A stretch of 64,000 bases of DNA from Amaricoccus macauensis (GTDB lineage Bacteria > Pseudomonadota > Alphaproteobacteria > Rhodobacterales > Rhodobacteraceae), in the NCBI RefSeq assembly GCF_014201905.1, contig NZ_JACHFM010000002.1:62001-126000 (forward strand), written 5' to 3'. Of this stretch, positions 27,795 through 36,815 are shown piece by piece. The notes beneath the pieces are model-generated. The model saw only the letters and a list, made by a program, of their open reading frames with translations. It made no database searches and was not told where the DNA came from. The position numbers were made by a program, and so were the translations under genes. How positions within the stretch are numbered: the first letter of the stretch is position 1; every line of letters starts with the position of its first letter.

Positions 27795-29561
27795 TTACCC
27801 GACGCTGGCGGGCGCGCGGTTCGCGTCAGTGGCGGCGACATCGACCGCGCCGTCGTGGATCACCACGCCGTAGCGCGCGGCGGCGGTTGCCGCGTCGAGA
27901 AGGTCGTCGAGGACATCGCCGAGCACCGCCTGCGCGTCGCGAGCGAACGGATTGCCGTAGCCGCCGCCATTCGGCCCGTGGGCGATGACGCGCTCGCCCG
28001 CGCGGGCGGCGTGGTAGGCGACCTTCGAGGGCAGCGTTTCGGTGGTGCCATCGACGTGGACGAGGGTGAGCGCGGCGGGCAGTCCCGGCTCGCCGCCGCC
28101 GAAGGCCCACGGGCGCTGGCGGTGGCCGTCACCCTCGACGGAGAACGCGCCGTCGCTCAGGAAGGTGAACTCGCGGATCATGCCCATGCCGCCCCTCCAC
28201 TCGCCGGCGGCGGCGGGATCGTCGCGCAGCTCGTAGCGGTCGATGCGCAGCGGCAGGTGGGACTCCACGTCCTCCACCGGGTTGTTGCGGGTGTTGGCGT
28301 AGAGCGTGTCCACGGCGTCCATGCCGTTCATCCCGAAGCGCCCGCCGTAGCTGCCTTCGAGGATCTCCATGTGGACCCAGTGGCGACCGCCCCTGACGCC
28401 GGAGAACGAGACGACGTGGAGATTGCCGACGCCGGCGGAGACCTGCTCGGGCACCACCTGCGAGAGGGCGCGCATCAGGATGTCGGCCATGGCGTTGCCG
28501 GGCGTGAAGCGGGCGATGGTGGGTGCGGGGAAGATCGGGTTGGCGATGCAGCCGAGCGGCGCGATGATCTTGATCGGCCGGGTGAGGCCGGCGTTCTGCG
28601 GCACGTCGCCGTAGACGGCGCTGTCGAGCAGGATCGAGCGCAGGGTGAGCCAGATGGCGCAATCCGTCGTGCCCTCGAACGGCATGTTGATCGGCCGGTC
28701 GGAGACCTGTGGCGCCGTGCCGGTCAGATCGACGGTGATCTCGTCGCCCGCGACGGTAACGGCGACCTTGATCGGCAGGTCGCGCCGCCGGGGGTCGGGA
28801 TCGTCGGAAAAGCCGTCGTAGATGCCTTCGGCCACCCATGTCCCGTCCGGCAGGGCGCGGATGGCGTTGCGCATCAGCCGCTCGGAGTAGTCCATGAGCT
28901 CGGTGGCCGCGGCGCGGATCGTGTCGATCCCGTAGCGGCCGGCCAGTTCGAGGAAGCGCGTGGCGCCGATCTCGGCGGCCTTGATCTGCGCTTCCATGTC
29001 GCCGACGACGAGGGCGGAGGCGCGGATGTTGTCGCGCAGGATCTGCCAGACGGCGCGGTTGGGGCGGCCCTCCTCGACGACCTTGATCGCCTTCAGCTGC
29101 AGGCCTTCGGCGTAGGCGTCGACCGCCTCGACGATGCCCGCGCTCCCCGGGGTCGCGGAGCCGATGTCGAGGTGGTGCGCGGTCGTCACCGAGAACGCGA
29201 CGAGCGTGTCGTCGATGAAGATCGGCACCACGAAGGCGATATCCGGCCCGTGCGACGCGCCGCCGTAGGGGTCGTTGTGCAGGATGACGTCACCGGGGCG
29301 GATCGTCTCGCCCCGGCTGGCGAGGGCCTTGTGGATGCCGCGGATGTAGCCGGGGATCGGGCCGGACTGCAGCGGCGTCGACATCTTGCACTCGCAGAGC
29401 TGGTTGCCCTCCGCGTCGGTCAGGGCGGTGCCGAAGTCCTCGGATTCGCGGATGATGCTGGAGTAGCTCATGCGCATCAGCTTGTGGCCCATCTCGATCG
29501 CGATGTTTTCGAGGGCCCCATGGATGACCGCGGCGGTGATCGGGTCGATGGACGCGGTCAT
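27795..29561 (-). CDS. hyuB: Hydantoinase B subunit (N-methylhydantoinase / oxoprolinase beta family)
   Basis: 588 residues. HyuB hallmarks: residues 5-60 IDPITAAVIHGALENIAIEMG, then PGDVILHNDPYGGASHGPD, and the C-terminal GGGEPGLPAA and HGPNGGGYGNPFARD. With HyuA it forms an ATP-dependent ring-opening hydrolase acting on hydantoins, N-methylhydantoin or 5-oxoproline. Its start overlaps the hyuA stop in ATGA form, so the subunits are translated together. It is the last gene of the minus-strand run. Confidence 0.93.
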   Translation of the reverse strand: MTASIDPITAAVIHGALENIAIEMGHKLMRMSYSSIIRESEDFGTALTDAEGNQLCECKMSTPLQSGPIPGYIRGIHKALASRGETIRPGDVILHNDPYGGASHGPDIAFVVPIFIDDTLVAFSVTTAHHLDIGSATPGSAGIVEAVDAYAEGLQLKAIKVVEEGRPNRAVWQILRDNIRASALVVGDMEAQIKAAEIGATRFLELAGRYGIDTIRAAATELMDYSERLMRNAIRALPDGTWVAEGIYDGFSDDPDPRRRDLPIKVAVTVAGDEITVDLTGTAPQVSDRPINMPFEGTTDCAIWLTLRSILLDSAVYGDVPQNAGLTRPIKIIAPLGCIANPIFPAPTIARFTPGNAMADILMRALSQVVPEQVSAGVGNLHVVSFSGVRGGRHWVHMEILEGSYGGRFGMNGMDAVDTLYANTRNNPVEDVESHLPLRIDRYELRDDPAAAGEWRGGMGMIREFTFLSDGAFSVEGDGHRQRPWAFGGGEPGLPAALTLVHVDGTTETLPSKVAYHAARAGERVIAHGPNGGGYGNPFARDAQAVLGDVLDDLLDAATAAARYGVVIHDGAVDVAATDANRAPASVG

Positions 29562-31636
29562 TCTGCGCCTCCGAGCGTGATGAGGATGCTGCCGGTCGCC
29601 TCGACGATCGCCGAGGCGCCGGGTGGGATGACGGTGGTCGAGTCGCTCTGGAGCACGATGGCCGGGCCTGAGAAACGCTCGCCGGCGGGAAGCCTGCGGC
29701 GGTCGTAGAAGGTGGTGTCGAACGTCCCGAGGCTGCCGTCGGCGCGGAAGGCGCAAGGAGCGCGGCGCACCACCGCCCCGGAAAGCGTGCCGCCGGTGAC
29801 CGGGCGGAGCGAGGTAAGCTTGTCGATCTGGCCGATGCCCGTCACCTTGACGTTGACGAGTTCGATCGGGCTGTCGCGGAAGGCGTGGCCGTATTCGGTG
29901 GCGTGGCGGGCGTGGAAGGCCTCCCACACCCCGGCAAGGGAGGCCGCGTCGAGCGGACCCTGGGGGAAGGGGACGCGGAGCTCGTATCCCTGGCCGACGT
30001 AGCGGAGATCGCCGCCCCGCTCGAAGCGGGTGGCGGCGGCGTCGATGTGGTCGGCGGCGAAGCGGGTGGCGAGGTCGGCTTGCATGGTGTCGAGGTCGGC
30101 GTTCAGCCGGTCGAGATCGACGGCGGTGGAGATCTGGAACTGCGTCCGCGTGGCGTCGTACTTCACGTCGGTGGTGAGGAGCCCCATGGCCGAGGTGATG
30201 CCGGGGTAGGGTGGGACGATCACCTCCGCGATGCCGAGCATCGCCGCCACCTCGGCGCCGTGCAGCGGTCCGGCACCGCCGAAGGCGACCAGGGCGAAGC
30301 CGCGCGGGTCGATGCCCTTCTGGATGGTGCGCGAGCGGATGGCGTTCGCCATGTTGGCGTTGATGACGGTGAGGATGCCTTCCGCGGCTTCCTCAAGCGA
30401 GAGGCCGAGGTCGGCGGCGATGCCGGCGACGGCGGTGCGCGCGGCCTCGGGGTCGAGCTTCATGCCGCCGCCGAGGAAGTCGTCGGCGTCGAGGCGGCCG
30501 AGGACGAGGTTCGCGTCGGTAACGGTGGGCTCGGTGCCGCCGCGGCCGTAGGCGGCGGGTCCGGGCACGGCGCCGGCCGAGCGCGGGCCGACGCGGAAGG
30601 CGCCGCCGCGGTCGAGATGGGCGATCGATCCGCCGCCCGCGCCGATCGTGTGGATGTCGATCATCGGCGAGAGCAGCGGGAAGCCAGCGATCGAGGACGA
30701 GCGGGCATCGGTCTCGGCGAAGGTGCCGTCGACGATGATGCCGATGTCGGCGGACGTGCCGCCGATGTCGAAGGTGATGAGGCGGTCGCGGCCGATCAGA
30801 TCGCCGATCCACGCGCCGCCGAGCACGCCGGCGGCGAGGCCCGAGAGCAGGGTGAGCGTCGGCTTCTCCGCGACCATTCCAGCGGTGGCGACGCCGCCGT
30901 TCGAGGCCATGATGCGCAGCTCGCCGGTGATGCCGGCGTCGCGCAGCGCGGTTTCGAGCCGGGCGATGTACTCGCGCACCTTCGGGCCGATGAAGGCCGC
31001 GAGGGCGGCGGTGGTGAAGCGCTCGAACTCGCGGAATTGCGGCGCGACGAAGCTCGAGGTGGTGACGAACGCGTCCGGCATCACCTCGGCGACGATGGCG
31101 CGGGCGCGGTCTTCGTGGGCGGTGTTGAGATAGGAAAACAGGAAGCAGATGGCGACGGAGGAAACCCCCTCCGCCTTCAGTTCCAGGGCGGCGGCGCGGA
31201 CGGCGTCCTCGTCGAGCGGCACGATCTCTTCCCCCGACGGCGGTGCGAGGCGCCCGGCCACGGTCTTGCGGTGCCGCCGCCTGACCAGTGGCCGGTCCTG
31301 CCACGGCAGCTCCTGACGGATCGAATAGTGCTGGACCCGCTGGTGGCGACCGATGTGCAGGACATCGCGAAAGCCGTCGTTGGTGATCATGCCCGTGGTG
31401 ACGCCCCTGTGCTCCAGCACGGCGTTCGTCGCCGTCGTCGTCCCGTGAAACACGTGGTCGATCTCGGACGGCGAGACGCCGCTCGCACGGCAGAGCTCAA
31501 GCACGCCCTGCAGAACGCCGCGGGAGGGATCGTCAGGCGTGGTCGACACCTTGTGGATGTCGAGCACGCCGGTCGCGAGGTCGCAGTAGACGAGGTCGGT
31601 GAATGTGCCGCCCACGTCGACGCCGATGGTCTTCAT
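29558..31636 (-). CDS. hyuA: Hydantoinase A subunit (ATP-binding)
   Basis: 692 residues. It opens with the actin-like phosphate motif IGVDVGGTFTDLVYCD and has VFHGTTTATNAVLEHRG, ITFDIGGTSADIG, IGAGGGSIAH and a second ATP-fold motif LVAFGGAGPLHGAEVA. This is the ATPase side of the HyuA/HyuB hydrolase. AGAGGA six bases upstream serves as the ribosome site and lies inside the last unit of a tandem repeat (31645-31686). Genes for a hydantoin racemase and a carbamoylase directly upstream favour a hydantoin over 5-oxoproline as substrate. Confidence 0.93.
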   Translation of the reverse strand: MKTIGVDVGGTFTDLVYCDLATGVLDIHKVSTTPDDPSRGVLQGVLELCRASGVSPSEIDHVFHGTTTATNAVLEHRGVTTGMITNDGFRDVLHIGRHQRVQHYSIRQELPWQDRPLVRRRHRKTVAGRLAPPSGEEIVPLDEDAVRAAALELKAEGVSSVAICFLFSYLNTAHEDRARAIVAEVMPDAFVTTSSFVAPQFREFERFTTAALAAFIGPKVREYIARLETALRDAGITGELRIMASNGGVATAGMVAEKPTLTLLSGLAAGVLGGAWIGDLIGRDRLITFDIGGTSADIGIIVDGTFAETDARSSSIAGFPLLSPMIDIHTIGAGGGSIAHLDRGGAFRVGPRSAGAVPGPAAYGRGGTEPTVTDANLVLGRLDADDFLGGGMKLDPEAARTAVAGIAADLGLSLEEAAEGILTVINANMANAIRSRTIQKGIDPRGFALVAFGGAGPLHGAEVAAMLGIAEVIVPPYPGITSAMGLLTTDVKYDATRTQFQISTAVDLDRLNADLDTMQADLATRFAADHIDAAATRFERGGDLRYVGQGYELRVPFPQGPLDAASLAGVWEAFHARHATEYGHAFRDSPIELVNVKVTGIGQIDKLTSLRPVTGGTLSGAVVRRAPCAFRADGSLGTFDTTFYDRRRLPAGERFSGPAIVLQSDSTTVIPPGASAIVEATGSILITLGGAE

Positions 31637-31644
31637 GTATTTCC

Positions 31645-31686
31645 TCTCAGCCGGCTTCTCAGCCGGGCCTCTCGGCCGGTTCCTCA
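31645..31686 (-). repeat. Four ~12-bp repeats joining a stop codon to the next ribosome site
   Basis: Read on the minus strand, the units are CTGAGGAACCGGC, CGAGAGGCCCGG, CTGAGAAGCCGG and CTGAGAGGAAAT. The first contains the real stop of the racemase gene, the third and fourth repeat TGA, and the last supplies the AGAGGA ribosome site of hyuA. The second unit has CGA instead of TGA. Confidence 0.75.
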
Positions 31687-32418
31687 GGTGGGTGCGAAGC
31701 CCGCCAGGGCGCCGGTGTATTCCTTGACGAGCGGCCGGGCAAAGCCCTGCCGCTTCGCGGTTCCGAGGCCGAGGCCGACGAGCGCCTCGACGAACTTCAC
31801 GCCCGCCGATACCCCGTCGATCGCCGGCGCACCGATTTCGGCGCTGACGCGCCTCATCAGGTCGGACATGCCGCCGCAGCCGAGGAGCACGCAGTCCGCG
31901 TGATCCTCCTCGATCGCCTGGCGGCATGCCTCGATGACATGGGCCTGGGCGTTCGAGCCCTCCTCCTCCAGTCCGAGGACGGGGATGTCGGTCATGCGGA
32001 TGGAGCGGCAGCGGTGCTCCATGCCGTAGGCCTGCACGAGATGCTCCATCGTCATGCGCGAGCGTTCGAGCATGGAGACGATGGAGAAGCCCGTGCCGAT
32101 CAGGCTCGCCGCGTGCATCGCCGCCTCGGCGATGCCGACGACCGGGCCGGACGCGACTTCGCGCGCGGCGGCAAGGCCGGGATCGCCGAAGCAGGCGATG
32201 ACGTAGCCGTCGCAGCCCTCGGCCTCGCCCTTGCGCACCTCGTCGATGACCCCGATCGCGGCGAAGGCCTCGTCATGGAAGCCCTCGATCGAGACCGGAC
32301 CCATGGACGGCGAGACGGCAACGATTTCGGTGCCGGGCGAGGCGACCGCGCGCGCGGCCGCCCCGATCTTCTCGGTCATGGACCAGGTGGTGTTCGGATT
32401 GATGACCTTGATCTTCAT
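31684..32418 (-). CDS. hyuE: Hydantoin racemase (Asp/Glu racemase superfamily)
   Basis: 244 residues. It begins MKIKVINPNTTWSMTEKI and carries the two catalytic cysteines C76 (IACFGDPG) and C181 (LLGCGGM). These are the same positions as in characterised hydantoin racemases of Pseudomonas and Sinorhizobium. The enzyme interconverts D- and L-5-monosubstituted hydantoins, letting stereospecific hydantoinases use both forms. GGGAAA precedes the start. It lies between the D-carbamoylase gene (20-bp gap) and hyuA. An allantoin racemase is the main alternative, since that family is close. Confidence 0.88.
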   Translation of the reverse strand: MKIKVINPNTTWSMTEKIGAAARAVASPGTEIVAVSPSMGPVSIEGFHDEAFAAIGVIDEVRKGEAEGCDGYVIACFGDPGLAAAREVASGPVVGIAEAAMHAASLIGTGFSIVSMLERSRMTMEHLVQAYGMEHRCRSIRMTDIPVLGLEEEGSNAQAHVIEACRQAIEEDHADCVLLGCGGMSDLMRRVSAEIGAPAIDGVSAGVKFVEALVGLGLGTAKRQGFARPLVKEYTGALAGFAPT

Positions 32419-32437
32419 GGTTTTTCCCAGTGTCAGA

Positions 32438-33373
32438 TCAGGCCGGAACCGGCTCGGACGCGACCTCGGAAATCAGCGTGTAGTTCTGCGGCTGGCGGTG
32501 GAGCTTGAAGTTGAACATCTGCTCGCGGATGGCGCGGCAGGCGTCGAGATCGCAGACCGCGGCGATCACTTCGTCCTCGAGCGTCGAGGACATCGCCACG
32601 ATTTCGCCGGTCGGGGCGCAGATGACGGAGTGGCCGAGCAGCATCGAGCCCTCTTCCATGCCGACCTTGCCCGACGCGAGCCCCCATGCCCCATTCTGGT
32701 AGGAGCCGGCCTGCATCGAGAGCAGGTGGTGGAACGAGTTCAGGTGGTCGTGCTGCGGCACCGGGGGGTTGTGGGTCGGGGTGTTGTAGCCGCCGCAGAT
32801 GATCTCCGCGCCCTGCAGGCCCATGACGCGCCACGTCTCGGGCCAGCGGCGGTCGTTGCAGATGAACATGCCGACCTTGGCGCCATCGACCTCGTAGACC
32901 GGAAAGCCGAGGTTGCCGGGCTCGAAGTAACGCTTCTCGAGGTGCTGCCACGGCCGGTAGGCTTCGTACTCGGAATGTCCCGGCAGGTGGATCTTGCGGT
33001 ACTTGCCGACGATCTTGCCGGTGGTGTCGACCACGATCGAGGTGTTGAAGTGACGGATGCGGCCGTCTTCCTCGACGAGTTCGGCATAGCCGAGGTTGAA
33101 GCCGACACCGAGCTCGGCCGCCGCGGCGAAGAGCGGGCGGGTCGCGGCGTTCGGCATCTCGGTCTCGAACCAGGTGTCGATTTCCGCCTGATCCTCGAAG
33201 TACCAGCGCGGGAAGAAGGTGGTCAGCGCAAGCTCGGGGAAGACTACGAAGGTCGAGCCGCGGCCGGCCGCTTCCTTCAGCATCGCGATCAGCCGCTTCA
33301 CGACCTGCTCGCGGGTCTCGGCCCGGGCGATCGGCCCGAGCTGGGCCACGGCGAGATTGATTTTCCTGGTCAT
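32438..33373 (-). CDS. N-carbamoyl-D-amino-acid hydrolase (nitrilase superfamily)
   Basis: 311 residues. The catalytic triad is E47 (VVFPELALTTFFPRWYF), K127 (KYRKIHLPG) and C172 (MFICNDRRWPE), at the positions of the Agrobacterium D-carbamoylase. The FFPRWYF and NDRRWPE stretches are specific for that subfamily rather than for general nitrilases. It cleaves N-carbamoyl-D-amino acids to D-amino acid, CO2 and ammonia, the step after D-hydantoinase. It is cytoplasmic. AAGGGA lies before the ATG. It sits between livF and hyuE in the same minus-strand run. Confidence 0.93.
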   Translation of the reverse strand: MTRKINLAVAQLGPIARAETREQVVKRLIAMLKEAAGRGSTFVVFPELALTTFFPRWYFEDQAEIDTWFETEMPNAATRPLFAAAAELGVGFNLGYAELVEEDGRIRHFNTSIVVDTTGKIVGKYRKIHLPGHSEYEAYRPWQHLEKRYFEPGNLGFPVYEVDGAKVGMFICNDRRWPETWRVMGLQGAEIICGGYNTPTHNPPVPQHDHLNSFHHLLSMQAGSYQNGAWGLASGKVGMEEGSMLLGHSVICAPTGEIVAMSSTLEDEVIAAVCDLDACRAIREQMFNFKLHRQPQNYTLISEVASEPVPA

Positions 33374-33405
33374 CGTTCAGTCCCTTCGGTGAAGAACGGC
33401 GGGGG

Positions 33406-34119
33406 TCAGCCGCCGAGGTACAGCGCCCGCACGTGGGCATTGTCGAGAAGCTCGGCCGAGGCGCCTTCGAGGCCGATGCGGCCGGTTTCAAGCACATAGC
33501 CGTACTGGCTGATCCTGAGCGCCATCCGCGAGTTCTGCTCGACGAGGATCACGCTCACGCCCTCTTCCCGGTTGATCTCGAGGATCAGCCTCGCGATGTC
33601 GCGCACCACGAGCGGGGCGAGGCCGAGCGAGGGCTCGTCGAGCAGCAGGAGCTTCGGCCGGGTCATCAGGGCGCGGCCGATGACGAGCATCTCCTGCTCG
33701 CCGCCCGAGAGCGTGCCGGCGTTCTGCCGGAGCCGCTCGCGCAGGCGCGGGAAGCGGTTGAGGATGCGCTCGAGGTCCGAGGCGATGGCCGCCTTGTCCT
33801 TGCGGGTGTGGGCGCCCATGAGCAGGTTGTCCCGCACGCTCATGTGCGGAAAGACCCGGCGTCCCTCTGGCACCATGGCGATGCCGCGGCTCACCAGCTT
33901 TTCGGGCGGTACCTGGTCGATGCGCTCGCCCTCGAACCAGATCTCACCTTTGGAGGCCCGCTTCAGGCCGGTGATGGCGCGCAGCGTCGTCGACTTGCCG
34001 GCGCCGTTCGCGCCGATGAGCGAGACGATCTGACCCTGATTGAAGCCGATCGAGACACCGTGGAGTGCTGCAACCTTGTCGTAGGAGACCGAGAGGTCGC
34101 GGGCTTCGAAGTAACGCAT
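33406..34119 (-). CDS. livF: Branched-chain amino acid-type ABC transporter ATP-binding protein LivF
   Basis: 237 residues. Walker A GANGAGKST, signature LSGGEQEMLVIGRAL, Walker B LLLLDEPSLGLAP and H-loop LVEQN are intact, and the short length is typical of LivF. The ATG at 34119 is preferred. A TTG two codons earlier would overlap the livG stop. It is the last of five transporter genes. In this island the HAAT-class importer more likely carries a hydantoin, ureide or N-carbamoyl amino acid than leucine. Confidence 0.9.
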   Translation of the reverse strand: MRYFEARDLSVSYDKVAALHGVSIGFNQGQIVSLIGANGAGKSTTLRAITGLKRASKGEIWFEGERIDQVPPEKLVSRGIAMVPEGRRVFPHMSVRDNLLMGAHTRKDKAAIASDLERILNRFPRLRERLRQNAGTLSGGEQEMLVIGRALMTRPKLLLLDEPSLGLAPLVVRDIARLILEINREEGVSVILVEQNSRMALRISQYGYVLETGRIGLEGASAELLDNAHVRALYLGG

Positions 34120-34121
34120 GT

Positions 34122-34898
34122 TCAATGCCCCAACTCCAGATCGTCCTCGCCGAGGTAGGCGGCGATGACCGCTTCGTCGGCGCGGATCGCCTCGGGCTTC
34201 CCTTCCGCGATCTTCGAGCCGAAGGAGATGACGACGATCCAGTCGGAGATGTTCATCACCGCGCGCATGTCGTGCTCCACGAGGAGCACGGTGATGCCGC
34301 GCCGGCGGATGCCCTGCACCATCTCCATTGCCCGGTTGGTCTCGTCGGGGTTCATGCCGGCGAAGGGCTCGTCGAGCAGCAGGAGCCGCGGTTTCGCCGC
34401 CATGGCGATCGCGATCCCGAGGGCGCGGAGATAGCCGTGAGGCAGGTTGACCGCCCGCTCGTCCTTGACGTGGCCGAGGCCGAGATAGTCGAGGATCTCC
34501 GAGGAGCTGTCCCGGATCGCGGCGTTCTCGTCCCGCGCGAGACGCGAACCGAGGAAGACGCCGAGGGTGCGCGACTGCAATCCGAGCTGATGCGCCACGA
34601 TGACGTTCTCGAGCGCAGTCATCTCCTTGAAGACGGTGGTCTCCTGAAAGGTCCGCACGACCCCCATCCGCGCCGCGACGTGCGGCTTGAGGCCGCTGAC
34701 CTGCGCGCCGTCGAAGCGGACCTGTCCCGAGGTGGGGACGAGGAAGGACGAGATGAGCTTGAAGAGCGTCGACTTTCCCGCGCCGTTCGGGCCGATGACC
34801 GAGCAGATCTGCCCTTCCTCGACCGAGAAGCTCACGTTGTTGACCGCGGTCAGGCCGCCGAACTGCTTGGTGACGCCGTCGACTTGCAGGAGGGTCAT
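34122..34898 (-). CDS. livG: Branched-chain amino acid-type ABC transporter ATP-binding protein LivG
   Basis: 258 residues. Walker A GPNGAGKST is followed by the LivG-type degenerate signature LPHGYLRALGIAIAM in place of LSGGQ, Walker B RLLLLDEPFAGMNP and the H-loop VEHDMRAVM. It pairs with LivF as the second ATPase. Its start overlaps the livM stop in ATGA form. Confidence 0.92.
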   Translation of the reverse strand: MTLLQVDGVTKQFGGLTAVNNVSFSVEEGQICSVIGPNGAGKSTLFKLISSFLVPTSGQVRFDGAQVSGLKPHVAARMGVVRTFQETTVFKEMTALENVIVAHQLGLQSRTLGVFLGSRLARDENAAIRDSSSEILDYLGLGHVKDERAVNLPHGYLRALGIAIAMAAKPRLLLLDEPFAGMNPDETNRAMEMVQGIRRRGITVLLVEHDMRAVMNISDWIVVISFGSKIAEGKPEAIRADEAVIAAYLGEDDLELGH

Positions 34899-35893
34899 TT
34901 GCGGCCTCCCGACAGGCGTTTCAGCGCCGGGAAGAAGCTCAGGAGCCCGTTCGGCAGGAAGAGCATCACCACGATCATCAGGATGCCGTAGAGCAGGGCC
35001 TGATATTCCTGGATCGCGCGGAGCAGCTCGAACGAAACGACGAGAGCGAAAGTGCCGACGATCGGGCCGAGCACGAACTCGAGGCCGCCGAGGAAGCAGT
35101 AGAGCATGAAGTTGATCGAGTCCGCGACGGTGTAGCTCTGCGGGTAGACGTTCTGCTGGAGCGCCGCGAAGATCCCGCCGGCGATGCCGCCCATGAAGCA
35201 GCAGATGGTGAAGGCGAACACCCGGTAGCGTGCCACGTCGATGCCGATCGATGCCGCGAGCTCCTCGTTCTGCCGCATGGAGCGGAAGACGCCGCCGGTC
35301 CGGCTCGATTGCAGCCGCCAGATGCCCGCGTAGCCGAGGATGAGCAGCGCGGCGGCGAAGAGGTAGAACGCCATGGGCGAGGTAATGCCCGGCGGACTCG
35401 GGATGCTGGTGATGCTGGTCACACCGACCATCGTGCCGAAGTAGAGAAACGCGAGCCGGACGGCCTCGGTCAGGCTGAGCGTCACCATGGCGAAGTAGAT
35501 GCCCCGGAGCCGGAGCAGCGGGTAGCCGATGATGTACCCGACGAGCGCGGCGGCCGCTCCGCCGAACGGCAGCGCCAGCCAGAAGGAGAGCCCGCCGAAG
35601 GTGGTGAGCCCGCCGACGGTGTAGCCGCCGATCAGGCAGAATGCGCCCTGGGCGATGTTCACCCGGCCGATCGAGAACGTGAGCCAGACGCCGAGGCTCG
35701 CGAAGGAGAGCAGGCAGGCGTTGGTGACGACGTTCAGCCAGTACGGCATGTCTGCGAGTACGAACGGGATCGCGACGAAGAGGACGGCCGCGAGCGGTGC
35801 GAAGATGAGAAGGAAGGGTCCGAGGACCCGCTTCTCGCCCCGTGTCGGGGCGGGATCTGTGGCTGTGGCCATATTGGGGTTCTCCGTGGTCAT
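34895..35893 (-). CDS. livM: Branched-chain amino acid-type ABC transporter permease LivM
   Basis: 332 residues with a hydrophilic N-terminus of about 25 residues and eight or more membrane segments. The family loop GYIIGYPLLRLRGIYFAMVTLSL is present around residues 115-140, with the ATPase contact region later in the chain (MRQNEELAASIGID). A second ATG at 35872 has GGAGA upstream and may be the true start (MATATDP). It forms the channel with LivH. Seven bases separate it from livH. Confidence 0.92.
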   Translation of the reverse strand: MTTENPNMATATDPAPTRGEKRVLGPFLLIFAPLAAVLFVAIPFVLADMPYWLNVVTNACLLSFASLGVWLTFSIGRVNIAQGAFCLIGGYTVGGLTTFGGLSFWLALPFGGAAAALVGYIIGYPLLRLRGIYFAMVTLSLTEAVRLAFLYFGTMVGVTSITSIPSPPGITSPMAFYLFAAALLILGYAGIWRLQSSRTGGVFRSMRQNEELAASIGIDVARYRVFAFTICCFMGGIAGGIFAALQQNVYPQSYTVADSINFMLYCFLGGLEFVLGPIVGTFALVVSFELLRAIQEYQALLYGILMIVVMLFLPNGLLSFFPALKRLSGGRK

Positions 35894-35900
35894 CGCGGGG

Positions 35901-36761
35901 TCAGCCCCAGGGCTTGCCCATGATCCCCTGCGGACGGATGAGCAGGAAGATGATGAGCGCGACGAAGATCATGAGATAGGTGAGCGAGCCGGGCAGGTAG
36001 GCGTAGCCGAATGCCTCGATGAACCCGAGGGCGACGGCGCCGAGGAGCGCGCCCGAGACGACGCCGGCGCCGCCGATCATGATCATGATGAAGGCCTTGG
36101 TGGAGATCGCCGTGCCGACGCCCGCGTTTACCCCCGAGACGGTGATGAGGAGCCCGCCGGCCACCGCCGCGAGTGCTGCGCCGAGGCCGAAGCCGAGCGT
36201 CGAGACCCGGGCGGTGTTCACGCCCATCAGCAGTGTCGCGGTGCGATCCTGCGCGAGCGCGCGCATCGCGCGGCCGGTCCGGGAGTAGTTGACGAAGAGC
36301 AGCACCGCCACGATGAGCACGACCGAGACGCCGAAGACGAAGGCGCGGTTCGCCGGCAGGAAGGCGTCGCCGAGCTTGTAGACACCCGAGACGATCGGCG
36401 GGACGCCGCGCTGCTTCTCGCCGAAGAGCGAGAGCGCCGCGTTCTCGAGCAGGAGCGCGGTTCCGACGGCGAGGAGCATGGTGTTCTCCTCACGGGTGGA
36501 GTTGCGCATGACCTGTCGGAAGAAGAAGACCTCGAAGGCCATCCCGATCACCCCGACGATGATCGTCGCGCCAATGAGTGCGGCGGCGTAGGGCAGGCCG
36601 ATCTGCACCACGAGCCAGTAGACGAGAAGACCGCCCAGCATGAACATTTGCCCGTGGGCAAAGTTCAGGACGTTCATGATGCTGAAGATCAGTGTAATGC
36701 CGAGCGCAATCAGCGCGTAGTTCGCGGCAAGGATAGCGCCGTTTACCAGAATCTGTTCCAT
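35901..36761 (-). CDS. livH: Branched-chain amino acid-type ABC transporter permease LivH
   Basis: 286 residues with about eight membrane segments. LALGITLIFSIMNVLNFAHGQ at the N-terminus is the diagnostic LivH motif. The cytoplasmic loop RALAQDRTATLLMGVNTARV (about residues 170-190) contacts the ATPases. AAGAGGA lies just before the ATG. A strong hairpin at 36782-36806 separates it from livK. Confidence 0.93.
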   Translation of the reverse strand: MEQILVNGAILAANYALIALGITLIFSIMNVLNFAHGQMFMLGGLLVYWLVVQIGLPYAAALIGATIIVGVIGMAFEVFFFRQVMRNSTREENTMLLAVGTALLLENAALSLFGEKQRGVPPIVSGVYKLGDAFLPANRAFVFGVSVVLIVAVLLFVNYSRTGRAMRALAQDRTATLLMGVNTARVSTLGFGLGAALAAVAGGLLITVSGVNAGVGTAISTKAFIMIMIGGAGVVSGALLGAVALGFIEAFGYAYLPGSLTYLMIFVALIIFLLIRPQGIMGKPWG

Positions 36762-36781
36762 GAGGTCCTCTTGGGCAGGAG

Positions 36782-36806
36782 CGGACGGGCGTCAGTCGCC
36801 CGTCCG
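36782..36806 (-). other. Stem-loop between livK and livH
   Basis: GGACGGGCG (36783-36791) and CGCCCGTCC (36797-36805) are perfect complements around a five-base loop, extended by one C-G pair. No T-run follows on the minus strand. It is placed as are mRNA-stabilising or partly terminating hairpins after binding-protein genes. Confidence 0.8.
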
Positions 36807-36815
36807 TGGCAGAGG

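Noticed and set aside
25163-27841. Very long minus-strand open frame opposite the LacI and FAD oxidoreductase genes
   Set aside because: High GC makes stop codons rare in the complementary frame. The sequence is rich in Arg, His and Pro with no domain, and it lies opposite two clearly homologous genes.
27795-31636. HyuA/HyuB as 5-oxoprolinase
   Set aside because: Not excluded by sequence, but the racemase and both carbamoylase-type genes beside them favour hydantoin chemistry.
34120-34125. TTG start for livF overlapping the livG stop
   Set aside because: The ATG at 34119 is two codons later and fits the usual LivF N-terminus; TTG gives no added homology.
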